Assembly: GCA_028867675.1 (NCBI GenBank)
Contig: JAGWGA010000002.1
Location: 28,097-92,096 of the forward strand
From: Nitrososphaerota archaeon
GTDB taxonomy: Archaea > Thermoproteota > Nitrososphaeria > Nitrososphaerales > Nitrosopumilaceae
Reading direction: 5' to 3'
Length of the DNA: 64,000 bases
Positions 31,863-41,331 of the stretch are shown here, piece after piece; position 1 is the first letter of the stretch, and each line of letters opens with the position of its first letter. A program made the translations under genes and the position numbers. The notes under the pieces were generated by a model. It was not told the DNA's origin. It searched no databases and saw nothing but the letters and a program-made list of their open reading frames with translations.

Positions 31863-32525
31863 TTGTTCATAATTAACTTTAAAAATTATGATGAAATTGC
31901 AGGTACAAAATCAGTACGATTAGCAAAAAGCGCATTAAAAATTTCAAAAAAATACAAAGTCAAGATCGTGGTATGTCCGCCTCAACATCTAATGTCAGAG
32001 ATTGCCAAATTTTCATCAAACGTATTTGCCCAACATCTAGATAACTCAAAGATTGGAAGTTCTACAGGATTTGTCATTCCAGAGATTGTAAAAAAATCAA
32101 AAGTCACGGGTTCACTCATTAATCACAGCGAACATAGAATACCATCAAATGAAATCGTGGAGTTAGTAAAAAGACTCAGAGTCCTTAACATGACATCAAT
32201 AGTTTGTGTTCAAGATGTTAGTGAGGCGCAGAAATATGCCAAGTTAAATCCAGATTTTATTGCAATAGAGCCCCCAGAACTAATAGGCAGTGGAAAAGCA
32301 GTCTCTAAGGAAAAGCCAGAGATCATAACAGAATCAGTAAAAGCTGTAAAAAAAGCAAATAACTCTACTCAGTTATTATGCGGTGCAGGAATTGTATCAG
32401 GTGAAGACATAGCAAAAGCGCTCGAACTTGGTGCCAAAGGCATACTTGTAGCAAGTGGAATCGTAAAGGCCAAGAATTGGGAAAAAACAATACAAGAATT
32501 TGCACTAGCTTTTTCTAAAAAATAA
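31863..32525 (+). CDS. tpiA: triosephosphate isomerase (archaeal type)
   Basis: FIINFKNYDE; GSLINHSEHR; IAIEPPELIGSG; LLCGAGIVSGEDIAKALELGAKGILVASG. Confidence 0.95.
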   Translation: MFIINFKNYDEIAGTKSVRLAKSALKISKKYKVKIVVCPPQHLMSEIAKFSSNVFAQHLDNSKIGSSTGFVIPEIVKKSKVTGSLINHSEHRIPSNEIVELVKRLRVLNMTSIVCVQDVSEAQKYAKLNPDFIAIEPPELIGSGKAVSKEKPEIITESVKAVKKANNSTQLLCGAGIVSGEDIAKALELGAKGILVASGIVKAKNWEKTIQEFALAFSKK

Positions 32526-32583
32526 TACAAAGCAGATTTTATTTTTGGGATGGATGATATATGATACAATTAATTCCAATTAC

Positions 32584-32970
32584 ATGGCATTAGAAAATGA
32601 CATACTTGAAGAACTAAAGAAGATTAGAGAGGCGGTAACACCAAAAGCTGCGCCACCGGCACCAAAAGGAATCATTGCAGAATTCAAAGAATTTATTGGA
32701 AAATCAGGAGTCTTGGGATTAGCAATAGGTTTCATCATGGGAGCAGCAATTGGCAAAGTAGTAACAGCTCTTGTACAAGATCTCATCATGCCAGTCCCTG
32801 GAGCACTCATACCAGGAGGAGACTGGCGAAAAGCAGTGATCACGGTTCCAGTAGGAAATGGGATGAGTTTTGGCATAGGAGATTTTGTCGGAGCAATGAT
32901 AGATTTCGCCATAATTTCTCTAGTTATCTTTCTAATAGCAAAATCTGCAGCAAAGACGGGCTTGAAGTAG
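32584..32970 (+). CDS. mscL: large-conductance mechanosensitive channel (MscL-like)
   Basis: EFKEFIGKSGVLGLAIGFIMGAAIGKVVTALVQDLIMPVPGALIPGGDW; second TM near the C-terminus; likely start at MALEND. Confidence 0.88.
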   Translation: MALENDILEELKKIREAVTPKAAPPAPKGIIAEFKEFIGKSGVLGLAIGFIMGAAIGKVVTALVQDLIMPVPGALIPGGDWRKAVITVPVGNGMSFGIGDFVGAMIDFAIISLVIFLIAKSAAKTGLK

Positions 32971-33049
32971 CCCTTACCAAATTTTTCTACTTTTTTATTC
33001 AAGTAATTAAAGAACACTGAAATATTGAATCATACATTTTATTCGCATA

Positions 33050-33604
33050 ATGCTTCCAAGACTTGAATCAATAAAACAGGCCAGAACGAAGATTGGCATG
33101 ACTCAACAAAAACTTGCATCACTTACAGGTGTAAGTACGTCAATGATAAATCAGATCGAGTCAGGCAGATGCCAGCCAAGTTATTCTACCGCAAGAAAGA
33201 TATTTGAGGTCTTGTGGTCACTTGACAGTCAATCATCAACCAAAGCAGGAGATATTTGTAGCAAGGAAGTTGCCAAACTCAAGGCTAATGATTCATTACA
33301 TGATGCAATAAAAAAAATGCAAGAGTTATCCATTAGTCAAATACCAATCTTTGACGGTCAGGAAGTTGTTGGAGTAATTACAGAAGACGGTATTGTAAAA
33401 CATATTTTAGATAGTGATGAGACTGAGAGAAAAAAGATCAAATTATCCCAGATAATGGATGCAAGACCCCCAATTGTAGACTATAACACACCAGTCAAGA
33501 CATTGGTCTCACTAATCCGATATTCAAAATGTGTTCTAGTATCAAAGCAAAGCAAAATTGTTGGAATAATTACTGCGTCAGATACATTAAAGCTTGTAGA
33601 CTAG
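33050..33604 (+). CDS. XRE-type HTH plus CBS-pair transcriptional regulator
   Basis: KIGMTQQKLASLTGVSTSMINQIESGRCQPS HTH followed by two CBS motifs. Confidence 0.9.
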   Translation: MLPRLESIKQARTKIGMTQQKLASLTGVSTSMINQIESGRCQPSYSTARKIFEVLWSLDSQSSTKAGDICSKEVAKLKANDSLHDAIKKMQELSISQIPIFDGQEVVGVITEDGIVKHILDSDETERKKIKLSQIMDARPPIVDYNTPVKTLVSLIRYSKCVLVSKQSKIVGIITASDTLKLVD

Positions 33605-34002
33605 TGCGATTTAGGATGAGAGCAGAGCTCTGTCAAAACACCGTGTAATGATTTTGGATGAATGAATGTTATTTTAGTTCCTCTTGAACCAGGTCTTACT
33701 TCTCCCAAGAATTTAATTCCACATTCTTTCATTCTATTAACTTCATCATCTATACCATCAGTTTCAAGTGCGATATGATGCAGTCCTTCACCTTTTGTAG
33801 TAAGGAATTTTTTAATTGGACTTGTATCCTTGGTTGCCTCCATCAATTCAATTCTAGAGTTGTCAAGATGTAAGATGGCTACTCTGACACCTTCTGATTC
33901 TACTATCTCAAATTCTACTTCTTTAACTCCAAGAGCTGTTTGGTATTCTTTTACTGTATCATCAAGATTGTTTACTGCAATAGCAATGTGATCTATTCGC
34001 AT
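33601..34002 (-). CDS. mce: methylmalonyl-CoA epimerase
   Basis: MRIDHIAIAVNNLDDTVKEYQTALGV; GEGLHHIALETDGID; glyoxalase fold; next to mutase. Confidence 0.9.
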   Translation of the reverse strand: MRIDHIAIAVNNLDDTVKEYQTALGVKEVEFEIVESEGVRVAILHLDNSRIELMEATKDTSPIKKFLTTKGEGLHHIALETDGIDDEVNRMKECGIKFLGEVRPGSRGTKITFIHPKSLHGVLTELCSHPKSH

Positions 34003-34003
34003 T

Positions 34004-35575
34004 TTAGAATGTCTCCTTTGGTTGGTAAATTCCAAAGACTTCTCTGAATGTGTTGCTTATCTCACCTAATGTAGCATAACTTTTTACTGCATCCAAGATG
34101 TATGGCATGAGATTTTCATCTTTATCAGTAGCACTTTTCATTTTTCCCAGAGCAGATTCAACTTTAATATTATCACGAGTACTTCGAAGTTCCTTTAGTG
34201 CTTGGACCTGCTTTGTTTGAATACTATCATCAATCTTCATGATTTCCGGTTTTTCTTTAGTTGAATCCGTAAATTTGTTAACACCTACAATAACTCTCTC
34301 TTCACCGTCAATCTCTTTTTTAAGACGGTAAGCGTTTTGTCTAATCTCGGATTGGAAAAAGCCTCTTTCAATCCCAACAAGAGAGCCCCCCATTTTGTCA
34401 ATCTTTTTGAGATACTTGTATGCCTCAGCCTCTATTGTATCAGTAAGATTTTCCACATAGTATGAGCCTGCAAGTGGGTCTACTGTTTTTGTAATACCGC
34501 TCTCATATCCTACAATTTGTTGAGTCCTCAATGCAATCTTTACTGCGGCTTCAGTTGGCAAAGCTAGTGCTTCATCTTTTGAATTGGTGTGAAGTGATTG
34601 ACAACCTCCTAGAACTGCTGCCATTGATTGTATAGCAACACGTACAATATTATTATCAGGTTGTTGCGCAGTAAGGGATTCACCACTAGTCTGAACATGG
34701 AATTTAAGCTGAATTGATCTTTTGTCTTTTGCATGGAACCGATCCTTTAGTATCTTGGCATAGATTCTTCTTGCAGCTCTGAATTTTGCGATCTCTTCTA
34801 AAAATTCACTAGTACAACAGAAGAAGAAAGACAATCTTGGTGCAAAGTTGTCAATTTTTAATCCTCGGTCAACACAAGTCTCAATATATTGAATTGCATT
34901 TGCAAGTGTGAATGCAACTTCTTGAACTGCATTACATCCAGCTTCTCTCATGTGGTATCCTGAAATAGAAATTGGATACCATTGAGGAACTTTTTTTGAG
35001 CAATATTCAATCATATCGCCAATTAATCTCATTGAAGGACGTGGAGGATAGATGTAGGTGTTTCTTGCAATGTATTCTTTTAGAATATCATTTTGAGTAG
35101 TTCCTCTAAGTTGCTTGCTGTCTACTCCTTGTGACTCACCTGTTGCAATGTATAATGCAAGCAATGTTGAAGCCGTAGAATTGATGGTCATCGAAGTACT
35201 TACTTTGTCAAGATGAATACCGTCAAAACATTTCATCATGTCTTTAAGCGAAGTAACAGATACTCCAACTTTTCCTACTTCGCCTTCGGCATGTGAATCA
35301 TCTGCATCATATCCTATCTGAGTTGGTAAATCAAATGCCATTGAAAGACCAGTTTGACCCCTCTCAAGCAAATATTTGAATCGTTGATTGGTCTGCTCAA
35401 CAGTTCCAAATCCAGTATATTGACGCATAGTCCAGAGTCTGTCTCTGTACATTCCAGGGTGGATTCCTCTAGTGTACGGGTATTTTCCTGGCTCTTCGGT
35501 CTTACTTTTTGGTTTTACCGTTGAATCGTAAAAGCGTTTTACTGGAATATTAGAATCAGTCTTGATGGTTTTCAT
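34004..35575 (-). CDS. methylmalonyl-CoA mutase, large (catalytic) subunit
   Basis: YPYTRGIHPGMYRDRLWTMRQYTGFGTVEQTNQRFKYLL; ISGYHMREAGC; TSGESLTAQQPDNNIVR. Confidence 0.95.
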   Translation of the reverse strand: MKTIKTDSNIPVKRFYDSTVKPKSKTEEPGKYPYTRGIHPGMYRDRLWTMRQYTGFGTVEQTNQRFKYLLERGQTGLSMAFDLPTQIGYDADDSHAEGEVGKVGVSVTSLKDMMKCFDGIHLDKVSTSMTINSTASTLLALYIATGESQGVDSKQLRGTTQNDILKEYIARNTYIYPPRPSMRLIGDMIEYCSKKVPQWYPISISGYHMREAGCNAVQEVAFTLANAIQYIETCVDRGLKIDNFAPRLSFFFCCTSEFLEEIAKFRAARRIYAKILKDRFHAKDKRSIQLKFHVQTSGESLTAQQPDNNIVRVAIQSMAAVLGGCQSLHTNSKDEALALPTEAAVKIALRTQQIVGYESGITKTVDPLAGSYYVENLTDTIEAEAYKYLKKIDKMGGSLVGIERGFFQSEIRQNAYRLKKEIDGEERVIVGVNKFTDSTKEKPEIMKIDDSIQTKQVQALKELRSTRDNIKVESALGKMKSATDKDENLMPYILDAVKSYATLGEISNTFREVFGIYQPKETF

Positions 35576-35579
35576 GGAA

Positions 35580-36494
35580 TTATACTATCCCCTTGGATAT
35601 CTTGTCTGCTGCTTCAAACGGATCGATTTTCTTTGATCGGACTTTTTTAAGATAAGCAGTGTATGATTTACTTGAGTCAAGCATTGTGCTAACTTTAGTT
35701 TTGACATTATTTAAAACAATATCTCGTAGTTCAGAATCAAGTCTTGATTCTTCCTCTTTTGTCTTTGTCTTTTGCTTTACCTTCATCAATTCTTGGAGTT
35801 TCTTTGCAAAATCAGTAACGCCCTTGTTAGATTTTGCCGAAGTCATCATTACAATAGGATTCTTTTCAGACATCCCTATGAAATCCCGAACAGAATCAAA
35901 GAGTTGGTTTGAGCCAGGCAGATCACTTTTGTTAATCAAATAGATATCACCAATCTCTGTAAGTCCCGCTTTTATGGTTTGAATGTTATCACCAGTATTG
36001 GGATTAAAAACTACTACTGTAATGTCTACAACTTTTTCAATATCAACTTCTGTCTGACCTGCTCCTACACTTTCTATTATTATGGGATTAAATCCAGCAT
36101 ATTCTAAAATCCGTATACTGTTTCTAAGCGATGTTGATATAGCTCCAGTAGAACCTCTGGATGCCATACTTCTGATATATGTACCAGAGTCTGTTGATTC
36201 AGTCATTCTTACTCTGTCACCAAGTATTGCACCCCCAGTAATGTGACTTGTTGGATCTATGGCAAGAACCGCAGTTTTGTAACCAAGTTTGTTCAATTCC
36301 ATACTGGTACGATTGATCAAAGTACTTTTTCCAGCACCTGCAGGTCCAGTAATTCCTATTTTCATGGCTTTGCCAGAATTTTTGAATATTTTTTTTACTA
36401 TGGATTTAGCTTCTTTCTCGTTATTTTCTACAATAGATATTGCACGTGCGATAGCCCTTCGATTTCCTTTTTTAAGTTCTCCAACAATATCCAT
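35580..36494 (-). CDS. meaB: MeaB/ArgK-type GTPase (methylmalonyl-CoA mutase chaperone)
   Basis: IGITGPAGAGKSTLINR; DPTSHITGGAILGDRVRM; likely start MDIVGELKKGNRRAIARAISIVEN. Confidence 0.92.
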   Translation of the reverse strand: MDIVGELKKGNRRAIARAISIVENNEKEAKSIVKKIFKNSGKAMKIGITGPAGAGKSTLINRTSMELNKLGYKTAVLAIDPTSHITGGAILGDRVRMTESTDSGTYIRSMASRGSTGAISTSLRNSIRILEYAGFNPIIIESVGAGQTEVDIEKVVDITVVVFNPNTGDNIQTIKAGLTEIGDIYLINKSDLPGSNQLFDSVRDFIGMSEKNPIVMMTSAKSNKGVTDFAKKLQELMKVKQKTKTKEEESRLDSELRDIVLNNVKTKVSTMLDSSKSYTAYLKKVRSKKIDPFEAADKISKGIV

Positions 36495-36684
36495 AGAAGA
36501 GTCAGATAAGGAATACACAATAAATCTTGTTGTCGAAGAATGTATAAAATACCAAAAATTAGAGTCTGTCTTTTCAAATAATGCCCAATGCTTGGAAAAC
36601 ATTAACAAAATCTTTGGATCGTGTCTGAAAATTGACAGTATAAGATAACCTTAAGTCAAAGTATGACCAACTGAGGTTTAAGAA

Positions 36685-36864
36685 ATGAAGTATGTATCAC
36701 AATGGTACAGACAAGTTATGGGATTATCGCCTAGAAAGAAAAAGATCCTATTAATCGGTTTATGGTGTATTGCGCCTATTGAGATGGGGATTATCACAGG
36801 AGCATTTTATTTAGGAAAGAGATTACACCAGAAAAGTGTCAAATTACCTGTTAGAATTAATTAA
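36685..36864 (+). CDS. small single-TM protein
   Basis: MKYVSQWYRQVMGLSPRKKKILLIGLWCIAPIEMGIITGAFYLGKRLHQKSVKLPVRIN (59 aa; below the ORF-track cutoff). Confidence 0.55.
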   Translation: MKYVSQWYRQVMGLSPRKKKILLIGLWCIAPIEMGIITGAFYLGKRLHQKSVKLPVRIN

Positions 36865-36956
36865 TGAGTTTTAAAATTATTTCATAGTTTGAAGGAATTT
36901 CGTTTTTACTTTGACCCAATAAAGCTTTTAAAAGACAAAGTATAGTTGAAAAATAC

Positions 36957-37379
36957 ATGTCACAAAAGGTCCAGACAAAGCGAATCAGAATTCTAGTTTC
37001 AAAACTAGGTCTTGACGGTCATGACAGAGGAGCCCTTGTGTTGTGTCGAGCCTTCAGAGATGCAGGAATGGAGGTAATCTACTCGGGATTATTTGCAACG
37101 CCAGAAAGAATTGCCCAAATTGTAGAAGATGAAGATATTGACGTCGTAGCATTAAGTCTTCTAAATGGAGCACACCTTACACTATTTCCAAGAGTTGCCA
37201 GAGCAATAAAAGACAAAGGAATTAACGATGTCTTAGTAATTGGTGGTGGAGTGATTCCAGAAGACGACAAGCCAGCACTTGAAAAAGGAGGAGTAATGGG
37301 AAACTTTGGTCCAGGAACTCCACTTCAATCAATAATTGATTTTATCCAGACTAATCTAACAAAGACTAAGAAAAATTAA
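36957..37379 (+). CDS. methylmalonyl-CoA mutase, B12-binding subunit
   Basis: RILVSKLGLDGHDRGALVLCRAFRDAGMEVIYSGLF cobalamin-binding DxHxxG. Confidence 0.95.
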   Translation: MSQKVQTKRIRILVSKLGLDGHDRGALVLCRAFRDAGMEVIYSGLFATPERIAQIVEDEDIDVVALSLLNGAHLTLFPRVARAIKDKGINDVLVIGGGVIPEDDKPALEKGGVMGNFGPGTPLQSIIDFIQTNLTKTKKN

Positions 37380-37381
37380 TT

Positions 37382-38389
37382 TTATTCAGTAGAATCTGGC
37401 CACATCATCTTTCGCATATTCTTACCAACTTTTTCAATAGGATGTGCATCTATCTCTTTCATGTATTTGTCAAACGAATTTTTACCGTTTTTCTGATAGT
37501 CAGAAATCCATTCATTGTTAAATGTTCCATCTTGGATCATCTTTAATGCTTTCTTCATTTTTTCTTTAACATCTTTATCCATAACCATTGGGCCTCTTGT
37601 CAGCCCACCATATCTTGCAGTTTCACTGACTCTTCTGTACATTCCTGCAATACCATATCTTTGAATCATGTCTACAATTAATTTTAATTCATGTAAAACT
37701 TCAAAGTATGCAATCTCTGGTTGATAACCTGCTTCTACCAACGTCTCAAATGCATTCATCACCATGGAAGCTGAACCTCCACAAAGATCTACTTGTTCTC
37801 CAAACCAATCAGTCTCCACTTCTTCTTTGAACGTTGTTTCGATTACACCAGCTCTTGTACTTCCCAAGCCCTTTGCAATTCCAAGTGTTCGCTCCCAAGC
37901 TTTCTTCGTATAATCTTGGTATACTGCAACAATTGATGGAGTTCCAAATCCTTGCTGGTATGTTTCACGAACCTTAGAACCTGGGCCCTTTGGTGCAACC
38001 ATTATCACATCAACATCTTTTGGAGCTTCAATCCAGTTCCAATGGATTGCAGCAGCATGTGAAAATGAAAGTGCTTTTCCCGCTTTAAGATGAGATTCAA
38101 TGTGTTCCTTGTAGACTTTGGCCTGAACCATATCAGGAATTAATACATGAATGATATCGGCCTTATCACATGCCTGTGAAATCGACATTACATGATGACC
38201 ATCTGCTTGAGCCTTTTTCCAGCTTGCCCCATCTTCTTGTAATCCAACTACAACCTTAAGACCAGAATCTTTGAGATTGTTTGCCTGAGCATGGCCTTGA
38301 ATACCATATCCAAGTACCGCTATTGTTTGATTTTTAATAAGATCTAAATTTACATCCGCATCTTTCCAACTTTTAGCCATGCATGACAC
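37382..38389 (-). CDS. ilvC: ketol-acid reductoisomerase
   Basis: IAVLGYGIQGHAQANNLKDSG; MVAPKGPGSKVRETY; EVETDWFGEQVDLCGG. Confidence 0.97.
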   Translation of the reverse strand: MSCMAKSWKDADVNLDLIKNQTIAVLGYGIQGHAQANNLKDSGLKVVVGLQEDGASWKKAQADGHHVMSISQACDKADIIHVLIPDMVQAKVYKEHIESHLKAGKALSFSHAAAIHWNWIEAPKDVDVIMVAPKGPGSKVRETYQQGFGTPSIVAVYQDYTKKAWERTLGIAKGLGSTRAGVIETTFKEEVETDWFGEQVDLCGGSASMVMNAFETLVEAGYQPEIAYFEVLHELKLIVDMIQRYGIAGMYRRVSETARYGGLTRGPMVMDKDVKEKMKKALKMIQDGTFNNEWISDYQKNGKNSFDKYMKEIDAHPIEKVGKNMRKMMWPDSTE

Positions 38390-38445
38390 ATAAAATCATG
38401 GAAATAAAAACTTACTAGAACTAAAAACTGTTTTCATCAGGCCAC

Positions 38446-38565
38446 TCAGATTACAATCTCTTTTCCACAAGTCACACATTTAACTACAGTTTCATCAGCC
38501 TGAATCCTATCAAACTTTTTTGAACCACAATTAGGACATATTGGGCACGCCCTGATTTTTTCCAC
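38446..38565 (-). CDS. 39-aa zinc-ribbon protein
   Basis: GTG start; (M)EKIRACPICPNCGSKKFDRIQADETVVKCVTCGKEIVI with CPNC...CVTC. Confidence 0.65.
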   Translation of the reverse strand: MEKIRACPICPNCGSKKFDRIQADETVVKCVTCGKEIVI

Positions 38566-38662
38566 GAGTTATTAATTCATCCCACAGAGATATTATTTTC
38601 CATCACTACATCATTACAAGTAAAAAACAGCATTTATCTAAAAGATTTTTAATGAATTTACC

Positions 38663-39190
38663 ATGAGCGGGTTTATCAATTTTTCAGAAGATGATGAAGA
38701 TACCAATCTAGAATATCTTTACAACATAGGATTATCTCATGAAAAACGAGGCAGTCCCCATGACGCCATATTTTATTTTCAGAAAGTTCTTGAAGTCGAA
38801 CCGGATCACATTAATTCACTTGCACATAAGGGAAATGCATTAGGAAAACTTGGGAAATACGATCAGGCAATTAGTTGTTATGACATAGTCTTGAAATTCA
38901 AATCAGATTACACAACATGTATTTTAAACAAAGGACTTGCTCTGCATTACCTTGGAAGATTTGACCAAGCTCTATCTTGTTATGACAAAATTTTACAGAA
39001 AACTCCAAATGATTCTAGTGCGTTATACCACAAGGCTTGTACAAAATCACTTCAAAAGGATATCGAACAAGCTTTAGAGTTACTAGAGAAAGCAATACTT
39101 ATAGATTCAGAATATGCAGTGAAAGCTTCTCAAGATAAGGATTTTGAAATATTAAGAAACAATACAAAATTCAAGGCTCTGACTGCCTAG
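38663..39190 (+). CDS. TPR-repeat protein
   Basis: Repeated TPR motifs (AIFYFQKVLEVEPDHINSLAHKGNALGKLGKYDQAISCYD...). Confidence 0.9.
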   Translation: MSGFINFSEDDEDTNLEYLYNIGLSHEKRGSPHDAIFYFQKVLEVEPDHINSLAHKGNALGKLGKYDQAISCYDIVLKFKSDYTTCILNKGLALHYLGRFDQALSCYDKILQKTPNDSSALYHKACTKSLQKDIEQALELLEKAILIDSEYAVKASQDKDFEILRNNTKFKALTA

Positions 39191-39233
39191 ATAATCCAAT
39201 AGAAAAAAATACCATTACAGAAATCATCAGGTA

Positions 39234-40100
39234 ATGAACGTTGGAATTATAGGCACAGGTCTTCTTGGAAGTGCAATTGCCAAGCGTTTGGCATCATCAG
39301 GACATAGTGTTTTAGTATACAATAGAACTAGGCAAAAAGCAGAATCTCTAAAAAAATTTGAAATTCAAGTTGTTGATTCCCCAAAGGAACTTGCAAGCAA
39401 ATGTGAATTAGTGATAACCATACTAAAAGATGTACCAGTTATCGAACAGATGGCGTTTGGAGAAAATGGAATAGTTCATGGAAAACATGATGGATTAATC
39501 GTTGCAGATATGAGTACGATTAGCCCCATTTCATCAAAAAATATTGCTAAGAAATTTACAGATAAGGGAATCTCGATGATTGATACTCCAGTAATGGGAG
39601 GACCTAGTTTAGCAGAAAAAGGGCAGATGGTAGTAATGGTAGGAGGTAAAAATGAGACATATCAAAAGTGTAAAACAGTATTTGATGCAATTGGAGAGAA
39701 AACATTTCTTTTGGGAGAAAACGGTTCAGGTCACGCAATGAAGCTTGCAATGAACTCCCAGATTGCAATTCTTGCTCTTTCATTATCTGAAGGCATAATA
39801 CTTGCAAAAAGATCAGGATTAGATCCACTTACATTTCTCAAAGTTCTAAATTCGACATATTTTAAGACAGGAATGAGCATCAACAAAGGCCCAAAGATGG
39901 CAAGAGGAGATTTTGAACCTAGTTTCTTTCTTAAAATGATGCAAAAAGATCTTGATGAGATAGAATTTACGGCTGGAAAAGTAAATGCAAATATGCCAAT
40001 GACTAAGCTTGCAAATAAAATTTATCAAAAAGCAATCAAGGAAGGATTTGGAGATATAGATTATACAGGAATTTTGTCATATCTTGAAAAATCAAAATAA
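39234..40100 (+). CDS. beta-hydroxyacid dehydrogenase (3-hydroxyisobutyrate dehydrogenase family)
   Basis: VGIIGTGLLGSAIAKRLASSGHSVLVYNRT; DTPVMGGPSLAEKGQMVVMVGG. Confidence 0.92.
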   Translation: MNVGIIGTGLLGSAIAKRLASSGHSVLVYNRTRQKAESLKKFEIQVVDSPKELASKCELVITILKDVPVIEQMAFGENGIVHGKHDGLIVADMSTISPISSKNIAKKFTDKGISMIDTPVMGGPSLAEKGQMVVMVGGKNETYQKCKTVFDAIGEKTFLLGENGSGHAMKLAMNSQIAILALSLSEGIILAKRSGLDPLTFLKVLNSTYFKTGMSINKGPKMARGDFEPSFFLKMMQKDLDEIEFTAGKVNANMPMTKLANKIYQKAIKEGFGDIDYTGILSYLEKSK

Positions 40101-40101
40101 T

Positions 40102-41331
40102 CTATAGCTCTTCAGGCGGCTTAATCTTTCTAAAACTAAAAAACATCCCAATATCATATACAATTTTTAAAACACCTCCAAAGACAAATGGTGCAGAAAG
40201 TGACAATGTCTGAATCAAAACTCCACTAAGGGACGGACTAATTGCTTGAGTGATATTTCTGGAGGTATTAGTTATGGCAGCTGCCGGAATTCGCTCATTT
40301 TCACTTACTACTCCCATAAGATACGATTGTCTAGTTGGAACATCCATCTGGGAAAGACTCATCCTTGCAAAATATATTGAAATTGCAATTGAGAAAGTTG
40401 GTGCAAATGCAAGAATAATCATCAAAATATTGGACGGAATATGAGTAAAGACCATCGTATTTACCAGACCTATTTTTGAAGCAATTTTCGTAGACGCCAT
40501 GAATGATATGGCTGTCAATACTCCAGCAATTGCAAATATGTAGGATAGAGTAGACAGATCTGCTCCAAATCTTGTATAAAACCAGTAAGATACAATGCTT
40601 TGGATAACAAAACCACCGCCAAAAGAATCAACTGCGAAAAGTGAAGACATTTTTGTTATAATACTGCGAGATTTTGGAGAAAGTTCTTTTATTGAAAAAC
40701 TAGATTTTGTTATCATGTCTTTTACTTCAATATTTTTTGAAAGTGCAAGATAAATTACAAGTACAACAATTGCACAAGATGCATAAATTAAAAATAGAGA
40801 TTTTATTGCACCAATTTGATCAAGTCCATAATGCTGTTGTAAAATGGAAGGCAATCCTGAGAGTAAAACTCCTGCAGACATTGCAAAAGTTCCAACAGTA
40901 TTGTAAATTGCAAATATAGAATTTCTCTTTTTAACATCACTCACAGTTTTAGGTAATAATGCCTGCTCCAAAGAAAGAAATGCACCTACCTCAGAACCTG
41001 TGACGTTTATGGTTCCAACAAGTGCAGCAATTACAAGTGCAACATAATTATCTGTTACAAAAAATATCATAGATGACATTATCATCAAAACTGCAAACAA
41101 GACAAGAATTTTTCTCCTACCAATCCTGTCAGCATAGACACTAGAAAAAATATTAAAAAATACACTGTTTACCAGAGTAGCAGTAAGAACTATACCAATT
41201 GAAATATCACCAAATCCAATTAGTTTCAGATAGATTGCAAGAATTATGCTAAGAAACCCGTAAGAAAATGTTCTAACTATTCTTGCTCCAAGTAAGAGCT
41301 TGCCATCTCGTGAAACCCAGTCTAGGCTCAT
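40102..41331 (-). CDS. MFS transporter
   Basis: 409 aa, multiple TM; YADRIGRRKILVLFAVLM MFS loop motif. Confidence 0.85.
   Translation of the reverse strand: MSLDWVSRDGKLLLGARIVRTFSYGFLSIILAIYLKLIGFGDISIGIVLTATLVNSVFFNIFSSVYADRIGRRKILVLFAVLMIMSSMIFFVTDNYVALVIAALVGTINVTGSEVGAFLSLEQALLPKTVSDVKKRNSIFAIYNTVGTFAMSAGVLLSGLPSILQQHYGLDQIGAIKSLFLIYASCAIVVLVIYLALSKNIEVKDMITKSSFSIKELSPKSRSIITKMSSLFAVDSFGGGFVIQSIVSYWFYTRFGADLSTLSYIFAIAGVLTAISFMASTKIASKIGLVNTMVFTHIPSNILMIILAFAPTFSIAISIYFARMSLSQMDVPTRQSYLMGVVSENERIPAAAITNTSRNITQAISPSLSGVLIQTLSLSAPFVFGGVLKIVYDIGMFFSFRKIKPPEEL

Noticed and set aside
36289-36648. ORF 36289..36648 opposite meaB
   Set aside because: Antisense to the meaB Walker A region; no independent support.
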